Shown piece by piece: positions 9,079-18,198 of a stretch of DNA of 64,000 nucleotides. The notes beneath the pieces were generated by a model, which was given only the letters and a program-made list of their open reading frames with translations, made no database searches and was not told the origin of the DNA. The DNA is from an uncultured Collinsella sp. GTDB lineage: Bacteria; Actinomycetota; Coriobacteriia; Coriobacteriales; Coriobacteriaceae. The position numbers and the translations under genes were made by a program. How positions within the stretch are numbered: position 1 is the stretch's first letter; each line of letters opens with the position of its first letter. The stretch spans positions 1 through 64,000 of the forward strand of contig UQMY01000009.1 in assembly GCA_900542325.1 (NCBI GenBank), given 5' to 3'.

Positions 9079-9762
9079 ATGGCCGAGAAAACGATTGATA
9101 TCGCGTCGCCGATCCTGTCGCGCAACGAGCGCCTGGCAGATCAGCTGCGTCAGCGATTTAATGAGGCAGGCACCTACGTGATCAATGTGCTGTCGAGCCC
9201 CGGCTCGGGTAAGACCACCACGATTCTGGGCACCAACGAGCGCCTGCGTGACAGAGCCGGCCTGCGCTGTGCCGTCATCGAGGGCGATATCGCCTCGGAT
9301 GTCGATGCCATCACCATGAAGGAAGCCGGCATGCCCGCCATCCAGATCAACACGGGCGGCCTGTGCCACCTCGAGGGCAACATGATCATGGAGGCCGTCG
9401 ACGCCTTCGACCAGGCTGTGGGTCTGGAGAACATCGACGTCATCTTTATCGAAAACGTGGGCAACCTGGTCTGCCCGGTCGACTTTGACCTGGGCGAGAA
9501 CCTGTCCATCATGATTCTCTCGGTGCCCGAGGGCGACGACAAGCCCATCAAGTACCCGGGCATCTTCCAACACGCCGGCGCGCAGCTGCTCAACAAGGTC
9601 GACGTGGCTCCGGCTTTCGATTTTGACATGGATAGGTATACTAAGACACTCGATGACCTCAATCCGCAGGCGCCGCGGTTTGCCGTGAGCGCGCGCAAGG
9701 GCGAGGGCATGGATGCCTGGTGCGATTGGCTCATCGGGCAGATTGAGCAAGCAAGGGCGTAA
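9079..9762 (+). CDS. hypB: Hydrogenase nickel incorporation GTPase HypB
   Basis: A 227-residue SIMIBI-class GTPase that powers nickel insertion into [NiFe]-hydrogenase. The P-loop SSPGSGKTTT is at residues 39-48, followed by EGDIASDVD and the metal-site segment GGLCHLEGNM. IFIENVGNLVCP and LLNKVD (base specificity) follow. The N-terminus lacks the His-rich nickel-storage stretch found in some HypB proteins. TAAGGAG precedes the ATG, and a TATAAA upstream (about 9048) could give it an extra promoter besides read-through from hypA. Confidence 0.95.
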   Translation: MAEKTIDIASPILSRNERLADQLRQRFNEAGTYVINVLSSPGSGKTTTILGTNERLRDRAGLRCAVIEGDIASDVDAITMKEAGMPAIQINTGGLCHLEGNMIMEAVDAFDQAVGLENIDVIFIENVGNLVCPVDFDLGENLSIMILSVPEGDDKPIKYPGIFQHAGAQLLNKVDVAPAFDFDMDRYTKTLDDLNPQAPRFAVSARKGEGMDAWCDWLIGQIEQARA

Positions 9763-9816
9763 GTCGGCCGCCATACGGGCGGGCGTAGCCGCAGAGATAC
9801 GAGATAGGAGCCTCTT

Positions 9817-12411
9817 TTGAAGCTCATCATCGCCGAGAAAAACGACGCCGCGCGTCAGATTGCCGAGCGTCTGTCCACGGGCAAGCCCAAAAAGGACAAG
9901 GTGTACAACACCGCCATCTACCGTTTTGAGTGGAAGGGCGAGGAGTGCGTGACGATCGGCCTTGCCGGTCACATCCTTGCGCCCGATTTTTGCGACAGCG
10001 TGCTGTTCGATAAAAAGCTGGGCTGGTATTCGGTCACGGAGGACGGTGAGATGCTGCCGGCCGATATGCCCGATGGCTTGGCCCGCCCGCCGTACGACAC
10101 CAAGCGCAAGCCGTTTCTTGCCGACGGCATCTCCATCAAGGGCTGGAAGCTCGAGAGTCTGCCCTATCTCACCTGGGCACCCGTCATTAAGCTGCCGGCC
10201 GAGAAGGAACTCATCCGCTCGCTCAAGAACCTCGCCAAAAAGTCCGACAGTGTCATCATCGCCACGGACTTCGATCGCGAGGGCGAGCTGATCGGTTCGG
10301 ACGCCCTCAACAAGGTGCGCGAGGTGGCGCCCGACTTGCCGGTCGCCCGCGCCCAGTATTCTTCGTTTACCAAGGCCGAGATCACGCAGGCCTTCGATAA
10401 CCTTGTCTCGCTCGACCAGAACCTGGCCGACGCCGGCGAGAGCCGTCAGCACATCGACCTCATTTGGGGTGCAGTGCTCACGCGCTACCTGACGCTCGCC
10501 AAGTTTGGCGGCTTTGGCAACGTGCGTTCCGCCGGCCGCGTGCAGACGCCGACGCTTGCCCTGGTGGTCGAGCGCGAGCGCGAGCGCATGGCGTTTGTGC
10601 CCGAGGACTATTGGCAGATTCGCGGCATGGGCGCCGCGCAAGGCGCTGCCGAGGACGATCGCTTTAAGATCGCGCACAAGACGGCGCGCTTTACCGACAA
10701 GGATGCTGCTGAGACGGCGTACGGTCACGTTGACGGCGCTACGACGGCAACCGTCGCCGCGGTGACCAAGCGCTCGCGTAAGCAGCAGCCGCCCACGCCG
10801 TTTGCGACGACCTCGCTGCAGGCTGCCGCCGCGGCCGAGGGCATCTCACCTGCGCGTACCATGCGCATCGCCGAGTCCCTCTACATGGCCGGTCTCATCA
10901 GCTACCCGCGTGTCGACAACACCGTGTATCCCGCGACGCTCGATCTGGGCGCCGTGGTGAGCGACCTGGCAAAGATCAACCCGGCGCTGGCGCCCGTGTG
11001 CAAAAAGGTGCTCGCCGGCCCCATGAAGCCCACGCGCGGCAAGGTCGAGACCACCGACCACCCGCCTATCTACCCCACGGGCGAGGGCGATCCGTCCACG
11101 CTCGACGGCGGCCAGCGCAAACTCTATGACCTCATCGCCCGTCGCTTCCTGGCAACGCTCATGGGGCCCGCGACCATCGAGAACACCAAGCTCGAGCTCG
11201 ATGTGAACGGTGAGCCGTTCGTGGCTTCGGGCGACGTGCTCGTGACCCCGGGCTTCCGCGAGGCATATCCGTACGGTCTCAAGCGCGACGAGCAGATGCC
11301 GCCGCTTGAGCAGGGCGACACGGTCGACGTGTTCGACATTAAGCTCGAGGCCAAGCAGACCGAGCCGCCCGCGCGCTACAGCCAGGGCAAGCTCGTGCAG
11401 GAGATGGAAAAGCGCGGCCTGGGCACCAAGTCCACGCGCGCGAGTATCATCGAGCGCCTGTATGCCGTGCGCTATCTCAAAAATGATCCCGTTGAGCCGA
11501 GCCAGCTGGGCATCGCCATCATCGACGCGCTGTCGCAGTTTGCCCCGCGCATCACGAGCCCCGATATGACCAGCGAGCTCGACGGCGACATGACCCGCGT
11601 GGAGCGCGGCGAGGACACCGAAGAGCATGTCGTGACGCACTCGCGCGCGCTGCTGGCCGGCGTGCTCGACGAGCTGCTCAAGCATACGCAGGAGCTGGGC
11701 GACGCCATCAGCGACGCCGTCACGGCCGATGCGCGCGTGGGCGCCTGCCCCAAGTGCGGCAAGGACCTGGTTATGAAGACGAGCGCCAAGACCCGCGGCA
11801 GCTTTATCGGCTGCATGGGTTGGCCCGACTGCGACGTGACCTATCCGGTGCCGAGCGGCGTCAAGGTGAGCCCGCTCGAGGGCGAGGCCGCCGTGTGCCC
11901 CGAGTGCGGCGCGCCGCGCATCAAGTGCCAGCCATTCCGCCAGAAGGCCTTCGAGATCTGCGTGAACCCCACGTGCCCCACCAACTACGAGCCCGATCTT
12001 AAGGTGGGCGAGTGCAAGGTGTGTGCCGAGGCCGGACGTCACGGCGACCTGATCGCGCACAAGAGCGAGAAGAGCGGCAAGCGCTTTATCCGCTGCACCA
12101 ACTACGATGACTGCGGCGTGAGCTATCCGCTGCCGGCGCGCGGCAAGCTCGAGGCGACGGGCGAGACCTGCCCCGAGTGCGGCGCCCCCATCGTGGTGGT
12201 CAACACGGCGCGCGGTCCGTGGCGTATCTGCGTCAACATGGACTGCCCGACCAAGGAGAAGAAGCCCGCCCGCGGTCGCAAGACCACAACCAAGGCGAGC
12301 ACGGCAAAGAAGACGACGGCGGCCAAGAAGACCACGGCTAAGAAAGCCACTGCCGCCAAGAAGACGACCGCGAAGAAGTCGACTGCCAAGAAAGCAGCCT
12401 CCGACAAGTAA
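9817..12411 (+). CDS. Type IA DNA topoisomerase
   Basis: An 864-residue topoisomerase that relaxes negative supercoils by single-strand passage. It starts at TTG 9817, with ATAGGAG upstream. The TOPRIM domain opens with LIIAEKNDAARQIA, and its acidic centre is IIATDFDREGELIG. The catalytic Tyr is Y363 in GLISYPRVDNT. Four zinc-ribbon-like Cys clusters follow (ACPKCGK, VCPECG, ECKVCAE, TCPECG), then a C-terminal tail of about 45 residues of Lys/Ala/Thr repeats resembling histone H1, a feature common in actinobacterial topoisomerases. The layout resembles the archaeal TopA or TopB-like branch more than E. coli TopA. Confidence 0.93.
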   Translation: MKLIIAEKNDAARQIAERLSTGKPKKDKVYNTAIYRFEWKGEECVTIGLAGHILAPDFCDSVLFDKKLGWYSVTEDGEMLPADMPDGLARPPYDTKRKPFLADGISIKGWKLESLPYLTWAPVIKLPAEKELIRSLKNLAKKSDSVIIATDFDREGELIGSDALNKVREVAPDLPVARAQYSSFTKAEITQAFDNLVSLDQNLADAGESRQHIDLIWGAVLTRYLTLAKFGGFGNVRSAGRVQTPTLALVVERERERMAFVPEDYWQIRGMGAAQGAAEDDRFKIAHKTARFTDKDAAETAYGHVDGATTATVAAVTKRSRKQQPPTPFATTSLQAAAAAEGISPARTMRIAESLYMAGLISYPRVDNTVYPATLDLGAVVSDLAKINPALAPVCKKVLAGPMKPTRGKVETTDHPPIYPTGEGDPSTLDGGQRKLYDLIARRFLATLMGPATIENTKLELDVNGEPFVASGDVLVTPGFREAYPYGLKRDEQMPPLEQGDTVDVFDIKLEAKQTEPPARYSQGKLVQEMEKRGLGTKSTRASIIERLYAVRYLKNDPVEPSQLGIAIIDALSQFAPRITSPDMTSELDGDMTRVERGEDTEEHVVTHSRALLAGVLDELLKHTQELGDAISDAVTADARVGACPKCGKDLVMKTSAKTRGSFIGCMGWPDCDVTYPVPSGVKVSPLEGEAAVCPECGAPRIKCQPFRQKAFEICVNPTCPTNYEPDLKVGECKVCAEAGRHGDLIAHKSEKSGKRFIRCTNYDDCGVSYPLPARGKLEATGETCPECGAPIVVVNTARGPWRICVNMDCPTKEKKPARGRKTTTKASTAKKTTAAKKTTAKKATAAKKTTAKKSTAKKAASDK

Positions 12412-12433
12412 CGGCGCGGTCGAAACATTGCCT

Positions 12434-12474
12434 AAAAAACGAGCGAGGACCCCACGATCCTCGCTCGTTTTTTT
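12434..12474 (+). terminator. Bidirectional terminator between the topoisomerase and zinc-ribbon genes
   Basis: A perfect 10-bp stem (CGAGCGAGGA with TCCTCGCTCG) is flanked by six A on the left and seven T on the right, so it can stop the converging transcripts on both strands. Confidence 0.9.
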
Positions 12475-12476
12475 GA

Positions 12477-12534
12477 CCGGCAGTTAGGGACGTTCCTTTT
12501 CTGCCGGCAGTTTAGGAACGTCTCTAACTGCCGG
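12477..12534. repeat. Inverted repeat of the GGGACGTTC type
   Basis: Two 21-bp arms (12477-12497 and 12514-12534) are inverted copies with one mismatch. The sequence is built around GGGACGTTCCT and resembles the palindrome at 57839-57886. It lies just beyond the terminator and codes for nothing. Confidence 0.7.
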
Positions 12535-12552
12535 CTCGGGAACGACAAAGCG

Positions 12553-13536
12553 CTAGTTCACCTCGACGGGTTTGGCGCCGGGATAGCGCTCCTCAAAGTC
12601 TAGGCGGTACTTATTGTCATTGGTACCCGCCACGTTGTCGCGCGACAGCGGCGCCACGATCTCATTCTTGTGGTCCGCAGGCTTGGCGTATTTCAGGCTG
12701 ATCTCCCAGGCATCACAGATTGCGTCAATGCGGTGATCCAGGTCGTCGTACAGGGCGATGATGTCCTTCCAGGAGCTGTAGTTCTTGGAGCTCGTCGGGA
12801 CGTCCAGGTCCTCGACGATGTCGTAATACTGCTCGATGGTGTCCTCCGTGCGCTCGGCGACGTCGGCGAGATTTTGACGGGTGGTTCGATCCTCTTCCAG
12901 ATAGTTGCCGTTGAAGTTCTGCGCGCAGCCACGGACCTGGCTGTCGAGATCTTCGAGCAGGTCGTAGTATTCGCTCAGGCGACGGTAGAGGTTCTGCTCG
13001 GAGAGCGTTGCTTCGCCGCCATCCTCGTCGTCATCGTCATCATCGTCGTACAGGCTGTTGGGATCGCCGAGAGGCTTTAGGTCATCGTCGTCGACGTCAT
13101 GGTGCAGCTTAGCTACCGCGGCAGTCGTCTGCGTGGCGGCGTTGTCGAAAGGCTTGATCACAAAGAAAACGACCAGGGCGATGATGATCGCCACCAGCAC
13201 AACAATAACGGCGATAAGCGGCCCGGTGCCGCTCTTTTTGGGAGCGGGGGTCTGTGGCGAAGCGGGCGCGTATGCGGGAGCCGGCTGCTGTTGGGGCGAG
13301 CCGCTCGCGACGGGTATGCGCTGCGTGGTCTCGACGGCCTCGGTCCTTGCGGCAGGGTCGGGGCTATAGGCGAGGGAGTCATCCGCCTTGGCTTGCGGCG
13401 TATCAAGGGAGCCGGTCTGCTCAAAAGCGGGCTGGCTATCGCTTGCGGCTGTTTGCTCAACGGGTGCACCGCATGAGGTGCAGAACTTGGCATCATCTGC
13501 AAGAAGCTTGCCGCACGAGGCGCAATACCGAGACAT
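12553..13536 (-). CDS. Zinc-ribbon membrane protein with acidic external domain
   Basis: A 327-residue protein of unknown role. The N-terminus carries a zinc ribbon (CASCGKLLADDAKFCTSCG), then a Pro/Ala/Gln-rich linker of about 80 residues and a single membrane helix (PLIAVIVVLVAIIIALVVFF). An outer domain follows with a striking Asp run near its start (YDDDDDDDEDGG) and a helical region. The Tyr and Asp content of the helical part is high. The inner ATG is chosen because AAAGGAG sits six bases upstream. Zinc-ribbon plus one-helix proteins are common in Actinobacteria, but no specific function is known. Confidence 0.85.
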   Translation of the reverse strand: MSRYCASCGKLLADDAKFCTSCGAPVEQTAASDSQPAFEQTGSLDTPQAKADDSLAYSPDPAARTEAVETTQRIPVASGSPQQQPAPAYAPASPQTPAPKKSGTGPLIAVIVVLVAIIIALVVFFVIKPFDNAATQTTAAVAKLHHDVDDDDLKPLGDPNSLYDDDDDDDEDGGEATLSEQNLYRRLSEYYDLLEDLDSQVRGCAQNFNGNYLEEDRTTRQNLADVAERTEDTIEQYYDIVEDLDVPTSSKNYSSWKDIIALYDDLDHRIDAICDAWEISLKYAKPADHKNEIVAPLSRDNVAGTNDNKYRLDFEERYPGAKPVEVN

Positions 13537-13604
13537 TGCCACTCCTTTCGCCACATTTCAATGCAATACGACGATTATACCCAGCATCCAAAATTCCCCA
13601 TCAT

Positions 13605-13673
13605 AAGTTGCGGTGAAATAGGGACTGTTTGGCGGTCTCAGAGCTTCAATCAGTCCCTATTTCACCGCAACTT
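13605..13673. repeat. Perfect 23-bp inverted repeat, GCGGTGAAATAGGGAC family
   Basis: Arms 13605-13627 and 13651-13673 are perfect reverse complements with a 23-base loop. A degenerate single arm of the same family is at 52718-52745. There is no T-run, so it is more likely a dispersed repeat than a terminator. It occupies the gap between the zinc-ribbon gene and tmk. Confidence 0.8.
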
Positions 13674-13775
13674 TGGAAAGGCGCCTTTAGCCATTGGGGA
13701 CGCGCCGAGCACTGGGGTATCATGGCTTGGTTGATATATCTGCATTTACGCGCCTTGTAGGAAGGGGCTGCGCCC

Positions 13776-14459
13776 ATGGCTTTTGAGCCTGCTCAACATA
13801 GCTTTATCACGCTCGAGGGCGTCGACGGTGCCGGCAAGTCCACGCAGGCGCGCCTGCTTGCCCGCGCGCTCGAACTCGCTGGCTATCAGGTCGTAACTCT
13901 GCGCGAGCCGGGTGGCACTGCCATCAGCGAAAAGATTCGCGCCCTGCTGCTCGACCCCGCCAACACGGCGATGGGCGATACCTGCGAGCTGTTGCTCTAC
14001 GAGGCTGCGCGTGCCCAGTTGGTGCACGAGGTCATAGCCCCCGCCCTTGCGGCCGGCAAGGTGGTCCTGTGCGATCGCTTCTACGATTCCACGACCTGCT
14101 ACCAGGCATTTGCCGACGGCCTCGATCGCCAGATGGTGCGCGACGCCAACAACCTGGCCGTCGCGGGAACGCACCCGGCGCTCACACTCGTCTACCACAT
14201 CACGCCCGAGCAGGCGGCGCTACGCATGGCAGCCCGTGGCGCGGCAGATCGCATGGAGGCTAAGGGCATGGCATTCCAGGAGCGTGTCTACGAGGGGTTT
14301 TGCGCAATTGCTGCCGAGGAGCCAGACCGCGTAAAGCTCATCGACGCCACTACGACCGTCGAGGAAGTCTTCGAGAAGACGGTCGAGCAGGTTCGCGCGT
14401 ACGGTCTCGACATTCCGCAGGAAGCCGTCGCCGCCGCGCTTGCCAAGGAGGCCGAGTAA
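13776..14459 (+). CDS. tmk: Thymidylate kinase
   Basis: A 227-residue cytosolic kinase that phosphorylates dTMP to dTDP for DNA synthesis. The P-loop EGVDGAGKST is at residues 14-23, the substrate motif LREPGGT follows, and CDRFYDST is the DRX motif. The LID region lies around residues 150-165. The start follows GGAAGGGG upstream. It is the first gene of a tmk-holB-ricT run, a conserved bacterial order linking nucleotide supply to the replication clamp loader. Confidence 0.95.
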   Translation: MAFEPAQHSFITLEGVDGAGKSTQARLLARALELAGYQVVTLREPGGTAISEKIRALLLDPANTAMGDTCELLLYEAARAQLVHEVIAPALAAGKVVLCDRFYDSTTCYQAFADGLDRQMVRDANNLAVAGTHPALTLVYHITPEQAALRMAARGAADRMEAKGMAFQERVYEGFCAIAAEEPDRVKLIDATTTVEEVFEKTVEQVRAYGLDIPQEAVAAALAKEAE

Positions 14460-14460
14460 C

Positions 14461-15588
14461 ATGGCCCCCGCTCAGGCAAGCCTGCTGGCCAAGCTCGACA
14501 CCCAAGAGCGCGTGCGTGACTTTTTGACCAATGCCGTCGCTAGCGGTCGCGCATCGCACGCCTACCTGTTTTTGGGCGCTCCCGGCGCGGGCAAGCTCGA
14601 CGCCGCGTGGGCGCTCGCCCAAGCCTTCCTGTGCGAGCAGAATGGCTGCGGCTCATGCGACAGCTGCGTGCGCGTCGCGCGCCATACGCACCCCGACGTG
14701 CACTATTACACGCCCGAGAGCGCCACGGGTTACCTCATTGCCCAGACCCGCGAGCTGCTCGATGACGTGCCACTGGCGCCCATCCGTGCCAAGGCCAAGG
14801 TCTACATCATCGACCGTGCCGAGCAACTGCGTGCCAACACCGCCAACGCACTGCTCAAAACGCTCGAGGAGCCGCCCGAGGGCGTTATGTTTATCTTGCT
14901 GGGCACCTCGGCCGACGTGATGCTGCCCACTATCGTGAGTCGTTGCCAGTGTGTGCCGTTTCGGCTGGTATCGCCCGCCGTCGCCGCGCAGGCCGTGAGC
15001 CGCGCCACCGGTCAGGACCCTGCGCGTTGCCGCATGGCGGTCGCCGTGGCGGGAAGCCCCACACGCGGCATCGAGTTTCTTAAGAGCGCCGAGCGCCAGG
15101 ACGCCCGCCGTCAGATGGTCCGTGCCATCGACTCACTCATTGCCGCCGACGAGGCCGACGTGCTCAGTCGCGCCAAGTCGCTCATCGTCGCCGTCAAGGC
15201 GCCGCTTGCCGAGGTCAAGTCCACGCAGGAAAAGGTACTCGAGCAAAACGCCGACTACCTGTCGCGTGGAGCATTGAAGCAGCTTGAGGACCGCAACAAG
15301 CGCGAACTCAACGCGCGCGAGCGTTCGGGTATCATGGAAGCGCTGGCGAGCGCGCGGACGCTCATGCGCGACGTGCTGCTGACACTTCAGGACGAGGCAG
15401 CCGACGTGGTGAACGAGGACGTGCGCGACACGATCGGTCGGCTTGCCGCCGCGACCAATGTTGCGGGTGCCACCCAGGCGCTCGAGGCGGTCGCGACCGC
15501 CGAGCGCAACATCGCCAGAAACGTTACTCCCCAGCTGGCCATCGAGGTCATGCTGTTCGATATCAGGAAGGCACTGAAATGCCGTTAG
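14461..15588 (+). CDS. holB: DNA polymerase III subunit delta prime
   Basis: A 375-residue AAA+ clamp-loader subunit that helps load the beta clamp on primed DNA. It starts at ATG 14461, two bases after the tmk stop; AAGGAGG lies within the end of tmk. The N-terminal SHAYLFLGAPGAGKLDAA is the P-loop region, with the usual Thr replaced by Leu, as tolerated in delta prime. The zinc site is C58, C63, C66 and C69, and the SRC motif is in TIVSRCQCVPF. Its last 10 bases overlap ricT. Confidence 0.92.
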   Translation: MAPAQASLLAKLDTQERVRDFLTNAVASGRASHAYLFLGAPGAGKLDAAWALAQAFLCEQNGCGSCDSCVRVARHTHPDVHYYTPESATGYLIAQTRELLDDVPLAPIRAKAKVYIIDRAEQLRANTANALLKTLEEPPEGVMFILLGTSADVMLPTIVSRCQCVPFRLVSPAVAAQAVSRATGQDPARCRMAVAVAGSPTRGIEFLKSAERQDARRQMVRAIDSLIAADEADVLSRAKSLIVAVKAPLAEVKSTQEKVLEQNADYLSRGALKQLEDRNKRELNARERSGIMEALASARTLMRDVLLTLQDEAADVVNEDVRDTIGRLAAATNVAGATQALEAVATAERNIARNVTPQLAIEVMLFDIRKALKCR

Positions 15589-17279
15589 TCGTACCCGTTA
15601 AGTTTACCTACGCCTCGCGCGACCTGTGGTTTGACCCGCAGGACCTGGATATCCTCGAGGCAGATTACGCTATTTGCTCCACCGAGCGCGGAACCGAGAT
15701 CGGCTTGGTTACGGCCGATCCCTTCGAGGTGCCGCAAGACGAGATCGGTCAGCCGCTCAAGCCCGTACTGCGCGTGGCGAGCGACATTGACCTGCAGCTT
15801 GCCGACGATCTTGCCATCCAGGGCGACGAGGCCATGGTCGATTTCCGCCGTCTGGTCAAAGAACTCGACCTCGAGATGAAGCCGGTCGGCGTCGAGTACC
15901 TGTTTGGCGGCGAGAAGGCCGTGTTCTACTTTGCGGCCGAGGAGCGCGTCGATTTTCGCCAGCTCGTCAAGGATCTGTCCTCGACGCTGCACATTCGCGT
16001 CGACATGCGCCAGATCGGCGTGCGCGACGAGACTCGCCTGGTGGGCGGCTATGCCCAGTGCGGCCAGGAGCTCTGTTGCACGCGCTTTGGCGGACAGTTT
16101 GAGCCCGTCTCGATCCGCATGGCAAAAGAGCAGGACCTGCCGCTCAATTCCTCCAAGATCAGCGGCGTTTGCGGCCGCCTGATGTGCTGCCTGCGCTATG
16201 AGTTCGAAGCGTACAAGGACTTTAAGAGCCGTGCGCCCAAAAAGAAGACGCTCATCGATACGCCGCTCGGCAAGGCGCGTATTCAGGAATATGACACGCC
16301 GCGTGAGCAGCTGGTGCTGCGCCTGGAGAACGGCAAGGTCTTTAAGGTCAACCTGGCCGATATGACCTGCTCGGAGGGCTGCAAAAAGAAGGCCGCCGAG
16401 CAGGGCTGCAACTGCCGCCCCGACTGCGTGACGCGCGACGTGCTCGAGCGCATCGAGTCGCCCGAGATGCGCCTGGCGCTCATGGAGCTCGACCGCGAGA
16501 ACGGCGTCGACGTGGGCGATGGCCTGTCGAGCGCCGACCGTCTGGCCGGTACGTCGATGCCCAAGCGCCGTCGTCGCGATGCCGATTCCGATGCTCGCGC
16601 CGGTCAGGGGCAGGGCGAGGGCCGTGGCCGCGGAAAGGGCCGTGGCAATGCCGCAACGCCTGAGGCCGAGGAGGCCGCCGGTGGCCGTCGTCGTCGCAAG
16701 CGCGCGGGCTCGGGCGATGTCGGCGAGGCTGCAGCTGCAGGCAAGAACGCCTCTCGCGAGCGCGAGGTTCAGCAGCCCCAGCAGCAGAATCGCGGCGGTG
16801 GTATGAACCCCACGCGTCGCCGCCGCCGTCACCTGTCGAGCGAGGAGCGCGAGGATGTCTTCCGCGCCGCAGCTGCTCGCGAGGCTGGTGCCGCTTCCAA
16901 GGGCGCCTCGGCCTCCGATGCGCCTGCCGACAAGGGCGGCAAGTCACGTGGCGAGGATGAGCGCGCGCCGCGTCCGCGCCGTCGCCATTCCTCGGGCACG
17001 CAACAGAAGCCCTCAGTGCCCTCCGTTGCCGATCAGGTCTCGGATGGCGAGGTCAAGGTCACGCGCCGTCGTCCCGGAGATGGCGGGGGAGCGGCTGCTA
17101 AGGCTTCGCGTGGCGCCGCTCGCGACGAGCGCGAGCCGCGCGAGGATCGCGGTGGCGAGGGCTCGGCCGACCAGGGTCAAAAGCGCCGTCGCCGTCGCCG
17201 TTCCCGCAGGCCGCGCCAGGATGGTGGCGAGGGCTCGACCCTGTCTTCGTCTGCACCACAACCGCCCGCCGGCGAATAA
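15579..17279 (+). CDS. ricT: PSP1/RicT-like protein with long basic tail
   Basis: The first 290 or so residues match the PSP1/YaaT (RicT) family, an iron-sulfur component of the Ric complex that modulates RNase Y and mRNA maturation in Bacillus. The cluster cysteines CGQELCC (161-167) and CGRLMCC (198-204) are intact, and further Cys occur in CSEGCKKKAAEQGCNC. The last 280 residues are an Arg/Gly/Ser-rich low-complexity tail, absent from Bacillus RicT (about 275 residues), and suggest RNA or nucleoid contact. The gene overlaps holB by 10 bases, so the two are translationally coupled. Confidence 0.88.
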   Translation: MPLVVPVKFTYASRDLWFDPQDLDILEADYAICSTERGTEIGLVTADPFEVPQDEIGQPLKPVLRVASDIDLQLADDLAIQGDEAMVDFRRLVKELDLEMKPVGVEYLFGGEKAVFYFAAEERVDFRQLVKDLSSTLHIRVDMRQIGVRDETRLVGGYAQCGQELCCTRFGGQFEPVSIRMAKEQDLPLNSSKISGVCGRLMCCLRYEFEAYKDFKSRAPKKKTLIDTPLGKARIQEYDTPREQLVLRLENGKVFKVNLADMTCSEGCKKKAAEQGCNCRPDCVTRDVLERIESPEMRLALMELDRENGVDVGDGLSSADRLAGTSMPKRRRRDADSDARAGQGQGEGRGRGKGRGNAATPEAEEAAGGRRRRKRAGSGDVGEAAAAGKNASREREVQQPQQQNRGGGMNPTRRRRRHLSSEEREDVFRAAAAREAGAASKGASASDAPADKGGKSRGEDERAPRPRRRHSSGTQQKPSVPSVADQVSDGEVKVTRRRPGDGGGAAAKASRGAARDEREPREDRGGEGSADQGQKRRRRRRSRRPRQDGGEGSTLSSSAPQPPAGE

Positions 17280-17342
17280 CGCCCGCGAGCGGATTTAGCT
17301 CGCCTTGCCCCGAGCGCATCGGGGTATCATAGCGCTGAATCA

Positions 17343-17378
17343 ACAACCCTCCCTGCGACCGAACGTAGGGAGGGTTGT
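17343..17378 (+). promoter_or_regulatory. Hairpin that contains the comF ribosome-binding site
   Basis: A 15-bp stem (17343-17357 with 17364-17378, one G-U pair) has a six-base loop. Its right arm is AGGGAGGG, the only good ribosome site for the TTG at 17382, so a folded leader would hide the site. There is no T-run, so it is not a standard terminator. TATCAT at about 17326 is the probable -10 element just upstream. Confidence 0.6.
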
Positions 17379-17381
17379 GTC

Positions 17382-18188
17382 TTGAAGAGCCATCTGAACA
17401 TATTGAGCCGTCTGCAGGGTGCCGGCGCCCTACCGTTTGCGGACGAATTGCTACCGTTTGCCGAGCGGGTGGCACGCGAGGCGCTCGAGGCATTGTCGCC
17501 AACACGATGTGCCGGCTGCGAGCGCGCCGGTGCGCTTATTTGCCAAGACTGCCTGGCTGCGCTCACGCTCATCGACCCACGTCATAGCTGCACCCGATGC
17601 GGCGCCCCGTTTGGGGATTTGCTGTGCACTGAGTGTTCGGTCGAGGGCACGTCCTCGGCAATGGCGGAGGCGCTCGACCGCTGCCTGGCGTGCGCCGTCT
17701 ATGCGCATCCGCTGCCGCGCATCATTAAAGCGTACAAGGATGCGGGTGAGCGACGTCTGGCTCCGTATCTGGCGGAGCTGCTCTACGACACCGCCCTGCA
17801 TGCCCAGGTCGTAGCGCCCGAACGCTTAGGAGGTGTGCTGTCCGGTGCGGATGCGGTGGTGTTTGTGCCTGCGACGGCGGCAGCGTTTCGGCGGCGTGGT
17901 TTTGATCATATGGAGGCTATTGCGCGCCCATTTTGCGAGCTGTCGGGTGTTCCCCTGCTCGATGCTCTCGTCAAGTACGGGCATGGCGACCAGCGCGAAC
18001 TCGGTCGTGAGGAGCGCCGCGAGCGTGCCCAAGGCATGTACGAGACGGTTGAGGATGTGCGGGGCAAGTGCCTGCTGCTTATCGACGACGTTATCACCAC
18101 GGGTGCGACGATGGCCGCGGCTTCGGCGGAACTCAAGCGCGCCGGCGCCGCAGCAGTCGATGGCCTCGCTATCGCACGCGTTTGGTAG
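17382..18188 (+). CDS. ComF-family phosphoribosyltransferase-like protein
   Basis: A 268-residue protein starting at TTG 17382. Two N-terminal Cys pairs form a zinc ribbon (CAGCERAGALICQDC, then CTRCGAPFGDLLCTEC). The C-terminal half is a PRT type I domain with the PRPP loop CLLLIDDVITTGATM. The family is linked to DNA uptake in Bacillus (ComFC), though most members are found in species without known competence, and the reaction is not established. The ribosome site is buried in a hairpin, so expression may be translationally controlled. Confidence 0.88.
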   Translation: MKSHLNILSRLQGAGALPFADELLPFAERVAREALEALSPTRCAGCERAGALICQDCLAALTLIDPRHSCTRCGAPFGDLLCTECSVEGTSSAMAEALDRCLACAVYAHPLPRIIKAYKDAGERRLAPYLAELLYDTALHAQVVAPERLGGVLSGADAVVFVPATAAAFRRRGFDHMEAIARPFCELSGVPLLDALVKYGHGDQRELGREERRERAQGMYETVEDVRGKCLLLIDDVITTGATMAAASAELKRAGAAAVDGLAIARVW

Positions 18189-18198
18189 GGGTGGTTTT

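Noticed and set aside
8667..9762. A hydrogenase operon
   Set aside because: Only hypA and hypB are present. No hypC-F or hydrogenase subunits are in the window, and the formate dehydrogenase piece at the start appears foreign.
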